A stretch of 25,264 nt of DNA from Actinomycetota bacterium (GCA_005883245.1 VAXT01000078.1:1-25264), one strand, 5' to 3'; numbered from the stretch's first letter, positions 6,742 to 16,688 are shown. Notes: generated by a model from the letters alone, not told the origin. Numbers and translations: made by a program.

Positions 6742-8009
6742 CTAGACGCGAACGACTCGGGCGTGGCGCCTGAATGCCCGCACCTCCTCCACGACGGCTT
6801 CCATCGGGACACCCTCCTGCCACTCGACGATCGGCACGCCGAGCGACGCGTACTTCGTTCGCAGCGCGTCGCGCCGCAGCCGCCACAGCCGGTACGCGAG
6901 GCGCTCGAGCTCCGTGTCACCCTCGGGCACGAACGAGTAGGGAGAGAGCTCGATCACCGCGAGGTCGAAGCCGCGTGCGCGCAAGTCGAGCAGGGCGCCG
7001 ACGGCACGCTCGTCGAGCAACGGGCTGAACGCGAACACGAGCGCGCGCGGCGGCAGCGTCCGCGGCGGGATCACGTCGAGGTCCTTCCACGCGTAGCTGA
7101 GCAGGATCTCCGCGTCGAGCAGCGAGTCGACGATCCGGTACAGCTGCGTCGTCCCCGACGTCACGGTCAACCAGTTGAGGACGCCGCCGAAGGAGACGAG
7201 CCCGACGCGGTCCTTCTCCCTCAGGTAGAGCGCCGCCAGCGAGGCGGCCGCGCGGATGCTGACGTCGAGCGTCCCCAGGTCGGGCCGCCGGGCCTCGGAG
7301 AACGTGTCGATGAAGATGACGATGTCCGAGTTCCGCTCCGGGTGCGTCTCGTTCACCCACGGCTCGCCGCGGCGCGCCGTCGCGCGCCAGTTCACGCGCC
7401 GCACGCGATCGCCGTACGTGAACGGCCGCAGATCCGCGAACTCGATCCCTTCGCCACGGCTGCGCGCGACCTGATTGCCGGAGAACGCCTGCGTCTCGAG
7501 CGGCCGCAGCAGCTGCTGGAGCGTCTCGCCGCGCGGGTAGACCTTCAGCCGCAGGTTCGACTGAATCGTTCCCTCGTAGACCACGAGCCCGAAGGCGTCT
7601 CGCGCACGCCAGACGAGGTTGCCGACCTCGTACGTGCCCCAGTGAGTGCACCGGATCGGCACCTCGAGCTCGCGCCGCTCGCCCGGGCTGAGGTGGATGA
7701 GGATCGGGTTCGGCGTCTCCGCGACCAGGCCCTCGTCCAGATCGAGCACGAGCTCCAGGTGCTCGACGCCTCTGTTCGCGGAGACCTCCATCAGAAGCTT
7801 CACGTGCCGCTCCTCGAGCTGGCGCTCGAGGTCGAGCTCTGCCGGCGCGCGGATCTCGACGGGGCGTATGAGCGCGAGCCCGACGCCGGCGAAGAGCGCG
7901 AAGGGCGCCGCCAGCGCAGCCAGCTCGGGCCGGCCGAACGCGAGCGCCCCGAGCAACCCGAGGCCGGCGAGGAGGACGTAGACGCGGAGCTTGCCGGTCG
8001 CGCCGTGGG

Positions 8010-8013
<4 letters not shown>
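6742..8013 (-). CDS. DUF58 domain protein
   Basis: 423 aa. Start ATG 8013 overlaps the MoxR stop (ATGA). Two membrane segments lie near the N-terminus (VYVLLAGLGLLGALAFG; ALAAPFALFAGVGLALI), followed by a cytoplasmic or exposed domain. The DUF58 signature is clear: EGIEFADLRPFTYGDRVR then NWRATARRGEPWVNE. The following segment DIVIFIDTFSEA resembles a von Willebrand A fold with part of a MIDAS site. DUF58 proteins are almost always paired with MoxR ATPases, and the pair is thought to act as a chaperone system for envelope or metalloenzyme assembly. The precise target here is unknown. Confidence 0.9.
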
Positions 8014-9014
<1,001 letters not shown>

Positions 9015-9434
9015 TTAAAGACGCTCCAGACGGCCGATGGTTCGGTCGAGGCCGTCGACGCCGGGACCCGGAGCCAGGCGGTTCGCCGGCGGTTCGCGCT
9101 CGGCGGTGGTCAGCTCATACAACTCGTCGCCGAGGAGCTCCTCGACTTGAGGGCGACCGGAATCGATGTCGAGACCGCGTTGATCGAGCCTCGCGCTCGC
9201 GATGTCACGCAGGATCGGCCGGAGGCGGTAATGGAGATCGACCAGCGAGCCCTCCGCCGGCGGAGCCAGCCGACGGAGCTCGGACGCGAGCACCATCAGC
9301 CCGAGCCCGCCGAGCACGAGGACGAAGACGTCGAGCTCGAGCTCCTTGCGCCCCGGCGCGAGCATGTGCGCGACCACGAGCGCGACGACTGCGACGGCTG
9401 CGAAACCCACCCAGCGCATGAGTGCCCAGATCAT
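9015..9434 (-). CDS. Membrane-anchored protein of the MoxR operon
   Basis: 139 aa. Two hydrophobic segments (WVGFAAVAVVALVVAHML; LDVFVLVLGGLGLMVLAS) are followed by a soluble tail of about 80 residues predicted to be mostly helical. ATG 9434 overlaps the stop of the DUF4129 gene (ATGA), and its own stop abuts the MoxR start. No named family is recognised. Small proteins of this shape are common in MoxR/DUF58/DUF4129 clusters. Confidence 0.75.
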   Translation of the reverse strand: MIWALMRWVGFAAVAVVALVVAHMLAPGRKELELDVFVLVLGGLGLMVLASELRRLAPPAEGSLVDLHYRLRPILRDIASARLDQRGLDIDSGRPQVEELLGDELYELTTAEREPPANRLAPGPGVDGLDRTIGRLERL

Positions 9435-10297
9435 GCCGGCGCCTCGAGCTCCGCCCGCAAGCCCCTCAGGGATTCGATCGCGTCGTCCTTCATCTTCTGG
9501 TCGATCTCATGCGGGCTGAACCGCGCGCGCTCGAAGAGCTTCGTCAGCCGTCGCACCGAGTGGCCGCTCCCGGCGACGATGCCGAGGATGCGCGCGAGAT
9601 ACTCGTGCGGGGCTTCCGACTCGCGCCGTGGGAAGCCCCGGGCGGCGAGCGTGCGCTCCATCTTCGCGTAGGCGCCGATCACCGCCTTGCGCGGGTCGCG
9701 CTCGCGGAGCAGGTCGTCCAGCGTCTCGCCGAGCACTTCCGCGAGCGTCTCCCGGATCGGCACGCGCTCGACCTCCTCGCGTCGGCGCCGCAGGGCGAGG
9801 AAGGCCATCGCGGCGCCGAGCCCGACCACGAGCGAGCCGATCACGAAGACGGGTAGCCATTGGAAGTGCGGCTCGTAGGGCTGGTGCCCGGTCTTCGGCT
9901 TCCCGTTGTCTCCGGCTCCTCCGGCCGTCGGATTGCCGCGCTGCGGGGTGTTGTGGTGGTGGCCGTAGCGAACGGCGATGAACAGGACGACGAAGAAGAC
10001 CGTTACCCACACGAGCGGTTTCGGCACGACCTGGCCCGGAAAGAGCGGACTCTTCTTCAACGGGACGTCGGCGTAGGCCCGGCGCAAGAACGCAGCCCAG
10101 AAGATCAGGAACGCCCCGATCGGGAGCATGATCAGCGCGAACGTGCCCAGGTAGTCCTGAACGAGGTGGGGAGTGGACGTGCTCGGCCGACTCGTCCCTC
10201 CCGCCGGCGCATGGCCTGCGGCGGCGACCGCGACCACGGCGATCATCCCGATCAGCCCGACGATCGGCAGCACGCCACGCCAGGAGGGCGTTTTCAT
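9431..10297 (-). CDS. DUF4129 domain membrane protein
   Basis: 288 aa. An N-terminal hydrophobic segment (VLPIVGLIGMIAVVAVAAAG) and three further membrane segments (ALIMLPIGAFLIFWAAFL; PLVWVTVFFVVLFIAV; LPVFVIGSLVVGLGAAMAFLA) precede a C-terminal cytoplasmic DUF4129 domain. That domain has DPRKAVIGAYAKMERTLAARGFPRRESEAPHEYL and then TKLFERARFSPHEI. DUF4129 often follows transglutaminase modules near MoxR/DUF58 genes; no transglutaminase gene is present here. It probably starts this operon, or follows the lipid kinase ten bases upstream. Confidence 0.85.
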   Translation of the reverse strand: MKTPSWRGVLPIVGLIGMIAVVAVAAAGHAPAGGTSRPSTSTPHLVQDYLGTFALIMLPIGAFLIFWAAFLRRAYADVPLKKSPLFPGQVVPKPLVWVTVFFVVLFIAVRYGHHHNTPQRGNPTAGGAGDNGKPKTGHQPYEPHFQWLPVFVIGSLVVGLGAAMAFLALRRRREEVERVPIRETLAEVLGETLDDLLRERDPRKAVIGAYAKMERTLAARGFPRRESEAPHEYLARILGIVAGSGHSVRRLTKLFERARFSPHEIDQKMKDDAIESLRGLRAELEAPA

Positions 10298-10306
10298 GTT
10301 GGAAAT

Positions 10307-11173
10307 CTAGTTCAGGACGAGCAGCGCATTGCGCTCGGCCTCGAAGAGAGCAGAGGTGACGTCGCCGAGGTCCTCGCCGTCGACCTGGAGCGCCATCGCG
10401 TGATCGCAGACGATCTCGATGCGGTCGAGATCGTGCGCGTACAGCACATCGCCGGCCGTGCCCTGGCCTCGCCCTCGCAGCGCGTAGGTCAGCAGACGCG
10501 GGATCGAGGCCGGCGAGACCACGCGCGGCGCGACGAGGTCGAGCCCGAGCTCGAACCGCGCCTCGGGAGCGACCCGGAGGGGAATCCGACCCGCGTAGGT
10601 GTACGGATCGCCGTTGGCGATGAACGCGAAGGCGGCGCGGCCCTGCCCGAGAATCTCGAGCGACGGCTCGAACCGGCCGTGGTGCTCTTGAATCATTCGC
10701 GCGACCTCCCGGGCAAAGCGGACGTTGCCGGCGCGCCCGTGCTCCTGCGTGCGGCCATACGCGTCGAGCCGCCGCACGGCCTCGGCGTCGAGGCCGACCC
10801 CCGCGGCGAACCCGAAGCGGCGGCCGTTGACGCGGCCGACGGAGATCCGCTTCGTTCGGCCGGCGGCGACCCGCTCGGCGGCTGCGACCGGGTCGCGAGA
10901 CAGGCCAAGCGCCCGGGGCAGGACATTCGCCCCTCCCCCGGGGATGAACCCGACCGGAGTATCAGGCCCGATCCCGTTCAGCACCTCGTTGAAACCGCCG
11001 TCGCCGGAGAACACGTAAACGGCTTCCGCGTCCCCGGCCGCCCGCGCGAGCTCGGTCGCATGGCCGGGCTGCGTCGTCCGCTCGACCTCGACGTCGCCCA
11101 GCGCCCGCCGCACGCGTTCGGCCACCTCGTCGCTGACGCCGCTCGCGTACGGGTTGACGATCAGGAGCCGCAT
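10307..11173 (-). CDS. Diacylglycerol-kinase-family lipid kinase
   Basis: 288 aa from ATG 11173 (MRLLIVNPYASGV, the family N-terminus). The nucleotide-binding motif is SGDGGFNEVLNG (56-67), followed by GFIPGGGANVLPRALGL. The C-terminal half has the usual DagK beta-sandwich with VDGEDLG near the end. The family (YegS/BmrU/DagK) phosphorylates lipids such as diacylglycerol or sphingoid bases with ATP; the lipid here is unknown. Its start lies only 13 bases from that of the divergent VOC gene. Confidence 0.92.
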   Translation of the reverse strand: MRLLIVNPYASGVSDEVAERVRRALGDVEVERTTQPGHATELARAAGDAEAVYVFSGDGGFNEVLNGIGPDTPVGFIPGGGANVLPRALGLSRDPVAAAERVAAGRTKRISVGRVNGRRFGFAAGVGLDAEAVRRLDAYGRTQEHGRAGNVRFAREVARMIQEHHGRFEPSLEILGQGRAAFAFIANGDPYTYAGRIPLRVAPEARFELGLDLVAPRVVSPASIPRLLTYALRGRGQGTAGDVLYAHDLDRIEIVCDHAMALQVDGEDLGDVTSALFEAERNALLVLN

Positions 11174-11186
11174 AATCGAGGCGAGC

Positions 11187-11543
11187 ATGGCACGGATCGA
11201 TCACGTCGCCGTCGAGTCCGACGACCCGGACGGCATCGCCGCCTTCTACGAGCGGGTGTTCGGCGCCCGCATCGTCAAGATCGAGGGGCATCCGGTCGTG
11301 GCGTACCTGGGCAACACGGGCCTCGCGCTGCACGCGACCGGGCACGCCGTGCCGCACACCGGCATCCGCATCTCCGAAGAGGAACGCGCCGCGATCAAGG
11401 AGCGTCTCAACGCGGAAGGGATCGAGTCGTGGGAGCACGACCACGGGATCGCGATCGGACTCTTCTTCGACGACCCAGAGGGCCGGACGATTGAGGCGAT
11501 CACGTACTACGGAGGAGCGGACCCGCGCAGGCCTACTCCTTGA
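11187..11543 (+). CDS. VOC superfamily (glyoxalase/bleomycin-resistance-like) protein
   Basis: 118 aa with a single VOC fold: RIDHVAVESDDPDGIAAFYERVFGA at the N-terminus and a C-terminal FFDDPEGRTIEAITY. H5 and the late Glu in TIEAI are in the usual metal-ligand positions. The family includes glyoxalases, dioxygenases and epimerases, and the reaction here cannot be named. Start ATG 11187 has GAGG six bases upstream. Its 3' end overlaps the convergent secreted-protein gene by 11 bases. Confidence 0.85.
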   Translation: MARIDHVAVESDDPDGIAAFYERVFGARIVKIEGHPVVAYLGNTGLALHATGHAVPHTGIRISEEERAAIKERLNAEGIESWEHDHGIAIGLFFDDPEGRTIEAITYYGGADPRRPTP

Positions 11544-12000
11544 CGTACAGGGTGAGCACAACGGCGTTCGGGCAGCTCGGGATCCCGTTCACCTTCCACT
11601 TGCCGTGCAGCGCCGAACCGCTGAAGAAGGACTCGGCCTCGTCCATCTCCGCGTCGCCGAGGCCGTTCACGTAGCCCGCCGCGGGCGGCGCCGTGACGTA
11701 GAAGCGAACCGCCTCCTGGAACGTCAGCGGTACCACCCCGCTCACGAACATCAGGCCGTGCTGCCGTCGAGCGCCGGTGAGGACCGTCCGCGCCGGGAGC
11801 AGCGCAGCTGGAATCTCGCTCGGTCGGCCGATCGGTTTCGACGCGTGAGCGCACACAGGTGCTCTCGAGGCGGGCACGGCGTCCGAGGCTCTCCCACGCT
11901 GCCCGGCCGCGACACCAACGGCGACCGCCGCGACCGCCGTGCAGGCGGCCACGGCGATCGAGCGCCGGCTGAGAAAGAGGCCCTGGGCGATGCGAGCCAT
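11533..12000 (-). CDS. Small secreted or membrane-anchored protein
   Basis: 155 aa from ATG 12000, which overlaps the upstream stop as TGATG. The N-terminus (LSRRSIAVAACTAVAAVAVGVAAG) reads as a signal peptide or anchor preceded by positive charges. The rest is compact with two Cys (APVCAHAS, IPSCPNAV). The segment LTFQEAVRFYVTAPPAAGYVNGLGDAEMDEAESFFSG looks like a folded ligand-binding or small extracellular domain. I do not recognise the family. It probably shares a transcript with the large exported BNR protein upstream. Confidence 0.72.
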   Translation of the reverse strand: MARIAQGLFLSRRSIAVAACTAVAAVAVGVAAGQRGRASDAVPASRAPVCAHASKPIGRPSEIPAALLPARTVLTGARRQHGLMFVSGVVPLTFQEAVRFYVTAPPAAGYVNGLGDAEMDEAESFFSGSALHGKWKVNGIPSCPNAVVLTLYVKE

Positions 12001-14716
12001 CAATGCACCTGCACGTTTCCGCTCGCGAGTGTCCCGCTCCGCGAATAGCCGTCGCTCAACGAGATCGAGAAGACGTCCGAGCCTCCGGCCTCACCGTTGT
12101 CGATGACGTCGACGGTGAACGTGACCATGTGCCCGCTGCTCGTGCCCTCGCCGCGGATCGTGGCGCTGTGGGCATTCGGATTGCAGGTGACCTCGGTGAG
12201 CCGCGTCGAGCGGAAGTCGGCCGCAGCTCCGTCGTGGTACTGCACCTTGCCATGCAGGTTTGCGTGGGCGTTGATGCTGAACTTGCCTTCCGTGCCCGGA
12301 CCCGTCGCAATCGAGCCGCCGCCGGTCACGGTGCAGCCGGTGTCAGGTGGAGGCGGCGGTGGCGGCCCACCGCCACTGATCCGGTAGTCGAACGACTTCG
12401 TGGCGTCGAGATCGGCGTAGAAGTCGTACGGCGTGCTGTTCCTCCCCGCCGAGAGCGCGGTCACGTTGAAGAGCGTCCCGCCGAAAATCGGACGGTTCGG
12501 GCCGAAGCCGCCCTGGATCGGAACGTCGATCCGGATCGTGTTCCCGATGATCGTGCCGGTGGCCGCCTGCTCGCTCGGATACTGCAGCACCTTGCAGTTC
12601 TCGGGAGTGGTCACGAGACAGCCGTTGCCGGGAACGGTGTCCTCCGCTGACCTGCCGCTGCCCGCGAAGAACGTCGGCGAGCCGATCGCCGGCTTCACCG
12701 CGCCCACGTAGAAGATCCGGTACGCCTCCTCGCCCTCGTCACCCGTCGAGAGCGCCTGGAAGCGGGTCAGCCACAGTCCGTTCGTCTTCCCGGCCGGCGG
12801 CGTCGCCAGGGCCGGGTTCCCGTTCAGCGTCATCTCGACGCGTAGCGTCGAGGCGTTCGGCTGGCTGAGCCTCAGGTTCGTGAAGTCGTAGGCAGGCAAG
12901 CTCGGGCCAGGGCCCGCCAGCGAGTAGTGGGGCGATTGCGCGTCGCCCGTCGGATCGGTGACCGGATTCGCAGGGACCGCGCGGTTGACGGTGCCGGCGG
13001 TCGCGCTCGGGCCCGCGACCTGCCGCGCCTCGAAGATGTGCGCGCCGTGGTGCTGGCTCGTCACGTCGTTGTAGACGATCCGCATCGCCCCGTCCGCCGG
13101 GTCGAGGAAGACGGCGAAGAAGTCCGCCATCGTGCGATCGCCGCCGGAGATGGTGCACCCGATCCCACCCGTGCAGATCTGGCCGTAGTTCATCGGCTGA
13201 TCCGTGAACTTCGTCTGCGCAAACGTCGGCGACGTGCTCGTCGCGTTCGTGATCAGCGACGCGTAGCCGTACCATTTGAATGCCGTCGCGGCCTGGCGGT
13301 TGTTGTACCAGGACGGCATGAAATCGCTGTCCAGGTTGGACGGGCTGCCGTACCAAGCGACTACGAGCCGGCCGGCGCTACCGCCCTGGACCCACGGCAT
13401 GACGTTGGAGTACGCGTCCGCTCCGCTCACCTGCTGCGGCGCGAGCCAGTGCTCTCCGCCGTCGGTAGACGCCGTGTAGTAGACGTTGTTGTCGTTCGTG
13501 TCGACCCAGGCCGCGTAGACGTTTCCGGCCGCGTCCGCCGCGACCACTGGGAAGAGGTCGTCCACTCCGCCGCCTCCGGGCGAGACGGGAAGCTCCACGT
13601 TGTGGTACGCGATCCCGGTGCGCTGACCCGGGTTCACGTGCCCGATCGTCAGCTCGACGTGGTCGTCCGCCGAGCACGGGAAGTAGAGGTTTCGCCGCAC
13701 GGGGTCGAAGCGAAGCTGGCCGCAGCGAGGCTGGCTCGACAACGGGTTGAGAAGACGGTGTTGTCGTCCGCGCCGGCGGTTCCGATCGAGTGGTCCGACC
13801 CGTTGTCGACCGTGTACCACTGGCGGTCGACGCCCGTCGTCTGCACGCAGAAGCTGTTCCGGCGCCAGGTGTTGCCGTGGTCGTTGCTGACCGCGCAGTC
13901 AAGCTCGATCAGGGATTCGAGGTCGGTGAAGTAGGCGTTGCCCTGGTCGTCGGTGATGATGTCGGTATCACCGCCGCCCGGGCCTGCGTCGGGCCGGGTT
14001 CCGATCGGGCTGTCGATGTTGAACTGGTTGCCGCCGTCGGTCGAGCGGTGGATGAAGGATTGCTGCGTGGTGATCCCCCACGGCCCGCTCTCCCAGTAGG
14101 AGCCGTCGATCGGATCGAGCCAGTTGATGGGCTCACCCTCGGTTCGCTGTCCGTCGACGACCGTCGCCGGAGGCGAGAAGACGAGGCCGCCGGTACCGCG
14201 CGGCGGATTGGGAGCGCCGCCCGCCTGGGAGACGAAGGTCGCAGAACCGTTGTAGGTCGCCGCGGCGGTCAGGAAGGGCACGACCCGCACCTCGTAGGGG
14301 CTCTGGTCGCTATTCGCGTTCTGGAGCAGGAACCGCTCGGAGGTCGTCCCCCCCGAGGCTGACTGCCCGACGAGATTGCCCGTGTTGTCGTAGACGTAGA
14401 GGTCGAAGTCGTCGTCCGAGCTGCCCCACGTGATCTGGATGTCGGCGCCACCCGTGTGCGTCGCCCAGTAGCTCGACGGGACGTTCACGGTGAGCTGGAA
14501 GTGGTCGCAGCGGACGTTCGTCGAGTCGGAGGCCGGTGGACACACATCCGGCACGGGTGTGGGGACGACGTACGGGCCGCCGGACCACGTGGCCGAGGAG
14601 CCGGGCGTCGGGCCGATCGATCCAACGGGCGGCGTCGCGGCGTTGGTCGACGTCGGGCCGAAGAAAAGGAGCGCGCCGAGAATCGCGACGCCGGCTGCGC
14701 GGGTGGAGAGGTTCAT
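12000..14716 (-). pseudogene. Exported BNR/sialidase-like beta-propeller protein, frame-broken
   Basis: ATG 14716 follows a strong purine-rich ribosome site (GGGAGGGAAGAG) and opens with a signal peptide (MNLSTRAAGVAILGALLFFG). Next come a pre-peptidase-like beta domain (DDDFDLYVYDNTGNLVGQ), then BNR-type repeats (FIHRSTDGGNQFN; AVSNDHGNTWRRN; YYTASTDGGEHW), typical of exo-alpha-sialidase-like propellers. The C-terminal module (CTVTGGGSI, then KFSINAHANLHGKVQYHDG) resembles the post-COAP-1 domain, after a proline-rich linker. The frame changes near 13740-13755, between GADDNTVF and CGQLRFDPVRR. Propeller sequence appears to be missing there. Both halves keep coding character, so the break is recent or a sequence error. 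Substrate unknown. Confidence 0.75.
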
Positions 14717-14779
14717 CTCTTCCCTCCCTGGGAGATGTGGCCGCAAGGGGACGTGCCCCACGACTCCCCAAAACGGTCG

Positions 14780-14812
14780 AAAATGAAACGCCTGGCTTCT
14801 GCTAGCCGGGCG
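14780..14812 (-). terminator. Intrinsic terminator after the TetR gene
   Basis: On the minus strand GCCCGGCT and AGCCAGGC form an eight-position stem with one mismatch and a six-base loop, followed by GTTTCATTTT. The stem overlaps the TetR stop codon, as is common for compact terminators. Confidence 0.5.
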
Positions 14813-15377
14813 TGGCGTAGCCGCGCATGCCGTCCACGAGGAGGCCGTAGAAGCGGTCGGCGAGCGCGTCCGTGTCGCGGCCCGGCTGAAGCCACGTGTA
14901 CGCCCAGTTCGCGGCCGAGAGGCTGAGCAGCGCAGCGGTCGCGTCGTCGAGATCGGTGCGCAGCTCGCCGAGTTCGCGGCCCTCGCGGAAGAGGGCGCGC
15001 ACGCGGTCCTCGTAGCGCCTGCGCTCGGCCACGATCTCGGCACGGCGATCGCCCTCGAGGTAGCGCCACTCGCGGACGAAGACGGTCGCGACGTCGAGCT
15101 GCTCCGCGACGACGCGCAGGTGTCCGCGCAGCGCGAGCCGGATCTTCTCGGTCGCGGGCAGCTCGTCCGGAATCGCGTCGAGCGCGGCGTGGAACGCGTC
15201 GGCGCCTTCGCGCATCGTCTCGTAGAGCAGATCCTGCTTCGACGAGATGTGTGCGTACAGCGACCCTTTCTGAACGCCCAGCGACTTCGCCAGGTCGCCC
15301 ATCGACGTGCCGTGGTAGCCCTTCTCAGCGAAGAGCCGCGCCGCTTCCCGGGTTAGCTGCGACTTGCGGGTGGAGAT
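14802..15377 (-). CDS. TetR-family regulator of the paa genes (PaaR-like), start codon unclear
   Basis: TetR repressors of paa genes release DNA when phenylacetyl-CoA binds. A full TetR helix-turn-helix is visible (LTREAARLFAEKGYHGTSMGD, then LAKSLGVQKGSLYAHISSKQDLLYE), followed by a helical ligand domain. The first canonical start, ATG 15302, would cut off helix 1 (166 aa). Upstream the frame codes ISTRKSQLTREAARLFAEKGYHG as far as an in-frame TAG (15392-15390). It offers no ATG, GTG or TTG, only ATC at 15377 as the nearest near-cognate codon. I give the homology-supported extent. The gene diverges from paaA across a palindrome matching the known PaaR motif. Confidence 0.8.
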   Translation of the reverse strand: MSTRKSQLTREAARLFAEKGYHGTSMGDLAKSLGVQKGSLYAHISSKQDLLYETMREGADAFHAALDAIPDELPATEKIRLALRGHLRVVAEQLDVATVFVREWRYLEGDRRAEIVAERRRYEDRVRALFREGRELGELRTDLDDATAALLSLSAANWAYTWLQPGRDTDALADRFYGLLVDGMRGYATPG

Positions 15378-15405
15378 AGTAAGATAACCCTAACGATCGT
15401 TCGTA
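15376..15405. promoter_or_regulatory. Divergent tetR-paaA promoter with PaaR-type operator
   Basis: CTAACGATCGTTCG (15390-15403) contains the perfect palindrome AACGATCGTT. It fits the published Thermus thermophilus PaaR consensus CNAACGNNCGTTNG, quoted from memory. It ends two bases before the paaA ATG, so there is no ribosome site and the paaA message is probably leaderless or nearly so. TAAGAT (15380-15385) could be a paaA -10 box and TACTAT on the minus strand (15381-15376) a tetR -10 box; no good -35 box is seen. Confidence 0.7.
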
Positions 15406-16305
15406 ATGAGCGCGCGCGAAGACGAATTCCTCGAGTACGTACAGTCCGGCGGCCAGGTCGAGACGACCGACTGGATGCCGGACGACTATCGCGCGAAGCT
15501 GATCAAGTTCATCGAGATGCACGGAAACTCGGAGCTGATGGGCGTCCTGCCCGAGCGCGAGTGGATCCTCCGCGCGCCGACCCTCCAGCGGAAGCTCGCG
15601 CTGACCGCGAAGGTGCAGGACGAGGTCGGCCACTCGCAGCTCATCTACCGGGTCGTCTCAGACCTCGGCAAGCCCCGCGAGCACTGCCTCGACGATCTCA
15701 TCTCGGGCAAGTCGAAGTTCCACAACGTCTTCCACTACCCGACGAAGACGTGGGGCGACGTCGGCGTGATCGCCTGGCTCGTCGACGCGGCCGCGATCAT
15801 CAGCCAGAAGGCGCTCCTCAAGTGCTCGTACGCGCCGTACGCGCGGATCATGAAGAAGATCTGCTGGGAGGAGTCGTTCCACATTCTCCACGGGCGCGAC
15901 GTGATCCTGACGATGATGAACGGCACCGACGCGCAGCGCGAGCTCGTCCAGGAGGCGCTCGACCGCTGGTGGGGCCCGTTGATGCAGTTCCACGGGAACC
16001 CGATCCCGGCCGAGGACGACCCGATGTACATCTGGCGGATCAAGAGCCAGGGCAACGGCGAGGCGCGCCAGCAGTTCCTGGACGGCTACGTGCCGCAGAT
16101 CTGGGAGCTCGGGCTCACCGTTTCCGACCCGAAGCTGCGCAAGAACGACGACGGCGTCTGGGAGTTCAGCGAGCCCGACTGGGACGAGCTCAAGCACGTC
16201 GTCACCGGTCACGGGCCGAAGACCGAGGAGCGGCTCGGGCTCCGGCGCACGACTCGGGGCGAGACCGAGTGGGTGCGCCGCGTGGTGCTCCCCGAAGCGG
16301 CGTGA
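15406..16305 (+). CDS. paaA: Phenylacetyl-CoA epoxidase catalytic subunit PaaA
   Basis: 299 aa, close to the usual 300-330. PaaA is the di-iron monooxygenase subunit of the PaaABCE complex that converts phenylacetyl-CoA to its 1,2-epoxide. Iron-ligand motifs are visible as ExxH pairs: KVQDEVGHSQLIY (E73, H76) and KICWEESFHILHG. WMPDDYRAKLIKFIEMHGNSELMG and FHNVFHYPTKTWGD are near-invariant in the family. ATG 15406 lies two bases after the operator with no ribosome site. Its TGA overlaps the paaB start (GTGA). Four genes follow the order paaABCD; a PaaE reductase is not in the window. Confidence 0.97.
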   Translation: MSAREDEFLEYVQSGGQVETTDWMPDDYRAKLIKFIEMHGNSELMGVLPEREWILRAPTLQRKLALTAKVQDEVGHSQLIYRVVSDLGKPREHCLDDLISGKSKFHNVFHYPTKTWGDVGVIAWLVDAAAIISQKALLKCSYAPYARIMKKICWEESFHILHGRDVILTMMNGTDAQRELVQEALDRWWGPLMQFHGNPIPAEDDPMYIWRIKSQGNGEARQQFLDGYVPQIWELGLTVSDPKLRKNDDGVWEFSEPDWDELKHVVTGHGPKTEERLGLRRTTRGETEWVRRVVLPEAA

Positions 16306-16589
16306 TCTACGAGGTTTTTCGTCAAGAGCGGAAAGGGCAGGCGTTCGCGCACGCCGGCTCGGTCGAGGCGCCGAACGAGGAGTTCGCGGAGTGGTACGCG
16401 CGCGAGGAGTTCGGGCGGCGCGGCGAGTCGGTCGCGCTCTGGGTCGTCCCACGCGAGGCCGTGCACGAGATCGACGAGTTCGTCGACGAGCTTGGACGGA
16501 ACTACCACCGCGTCGACGGATATCCACTGAAGGAGAAGCTCAAGCAAGCCCGAGAGCGAGCTGGTACCAGTGCGGACAGACGTAGCTAG
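16302..16589 (+). CDS. paaB: Phenylacetyl-CoA epoxidase subunit PaaB
   Basis: 95 aa, the family length. PaaB is a small bridging subunit of the epoxidase. The N-terminus VIYEVFRQERKGQAFAHAGSVEAPNEEFA and the segment VALWVVPREAVHEID are characteristic. GTG 16302 overlaps the paaA stop as GTGA, so translation is coupled. The gene is followed by a 99-base gap with strong hairpins before paaC, unusual in this otherwise overlapping operon. Confidence 0.95.
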   Translation: MIYEVFRQERKGQAFAHAGSVEAPNEEFAEWYAREEFGRRGESVALWVVPREAVHEIDEFVDELGRNYHRVDGYPLKEKLKQARERAGTSADRRS

Positions 16590-16605
16590 GTCAACTACCA
16601 GCGGC

Positions 16606-16665
16606 CGGCGGAGCCGGGCTCTCCCCGGCGGGAGCCAAACATCGGCTCTCCCGCCGATACGGAAA
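16606..16665 (+). promoter_or_regulatory. Hairpin cluster in the paaB-paaC gap
   Basis: GCCGGG/CCCGGC with a five-base loop (first hairpin) is followed by CGGCGGGAGCC / GGCTCTCCCGCCG with a short loop and a two-base bulge. The CTCTCC and GGAGCC segments occur in both, so alternative pairings exist. There is no T run. It could be an attenuator, an RNA-processing site or a stabiliser that sets the PaaAB to PaaC ratio. Confidence 0.45.
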
Positions 16666-16688
16666 AGAAGGGGGCTCACGGGGGAAAC

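Noticed and set aside
9860..11494. Long plus-strand frame opposite the lipid kinase
   Set aside because: Shadow of DUF4129 and the lipid kinase; its end crosses the real VOC gene in the wrong frame.
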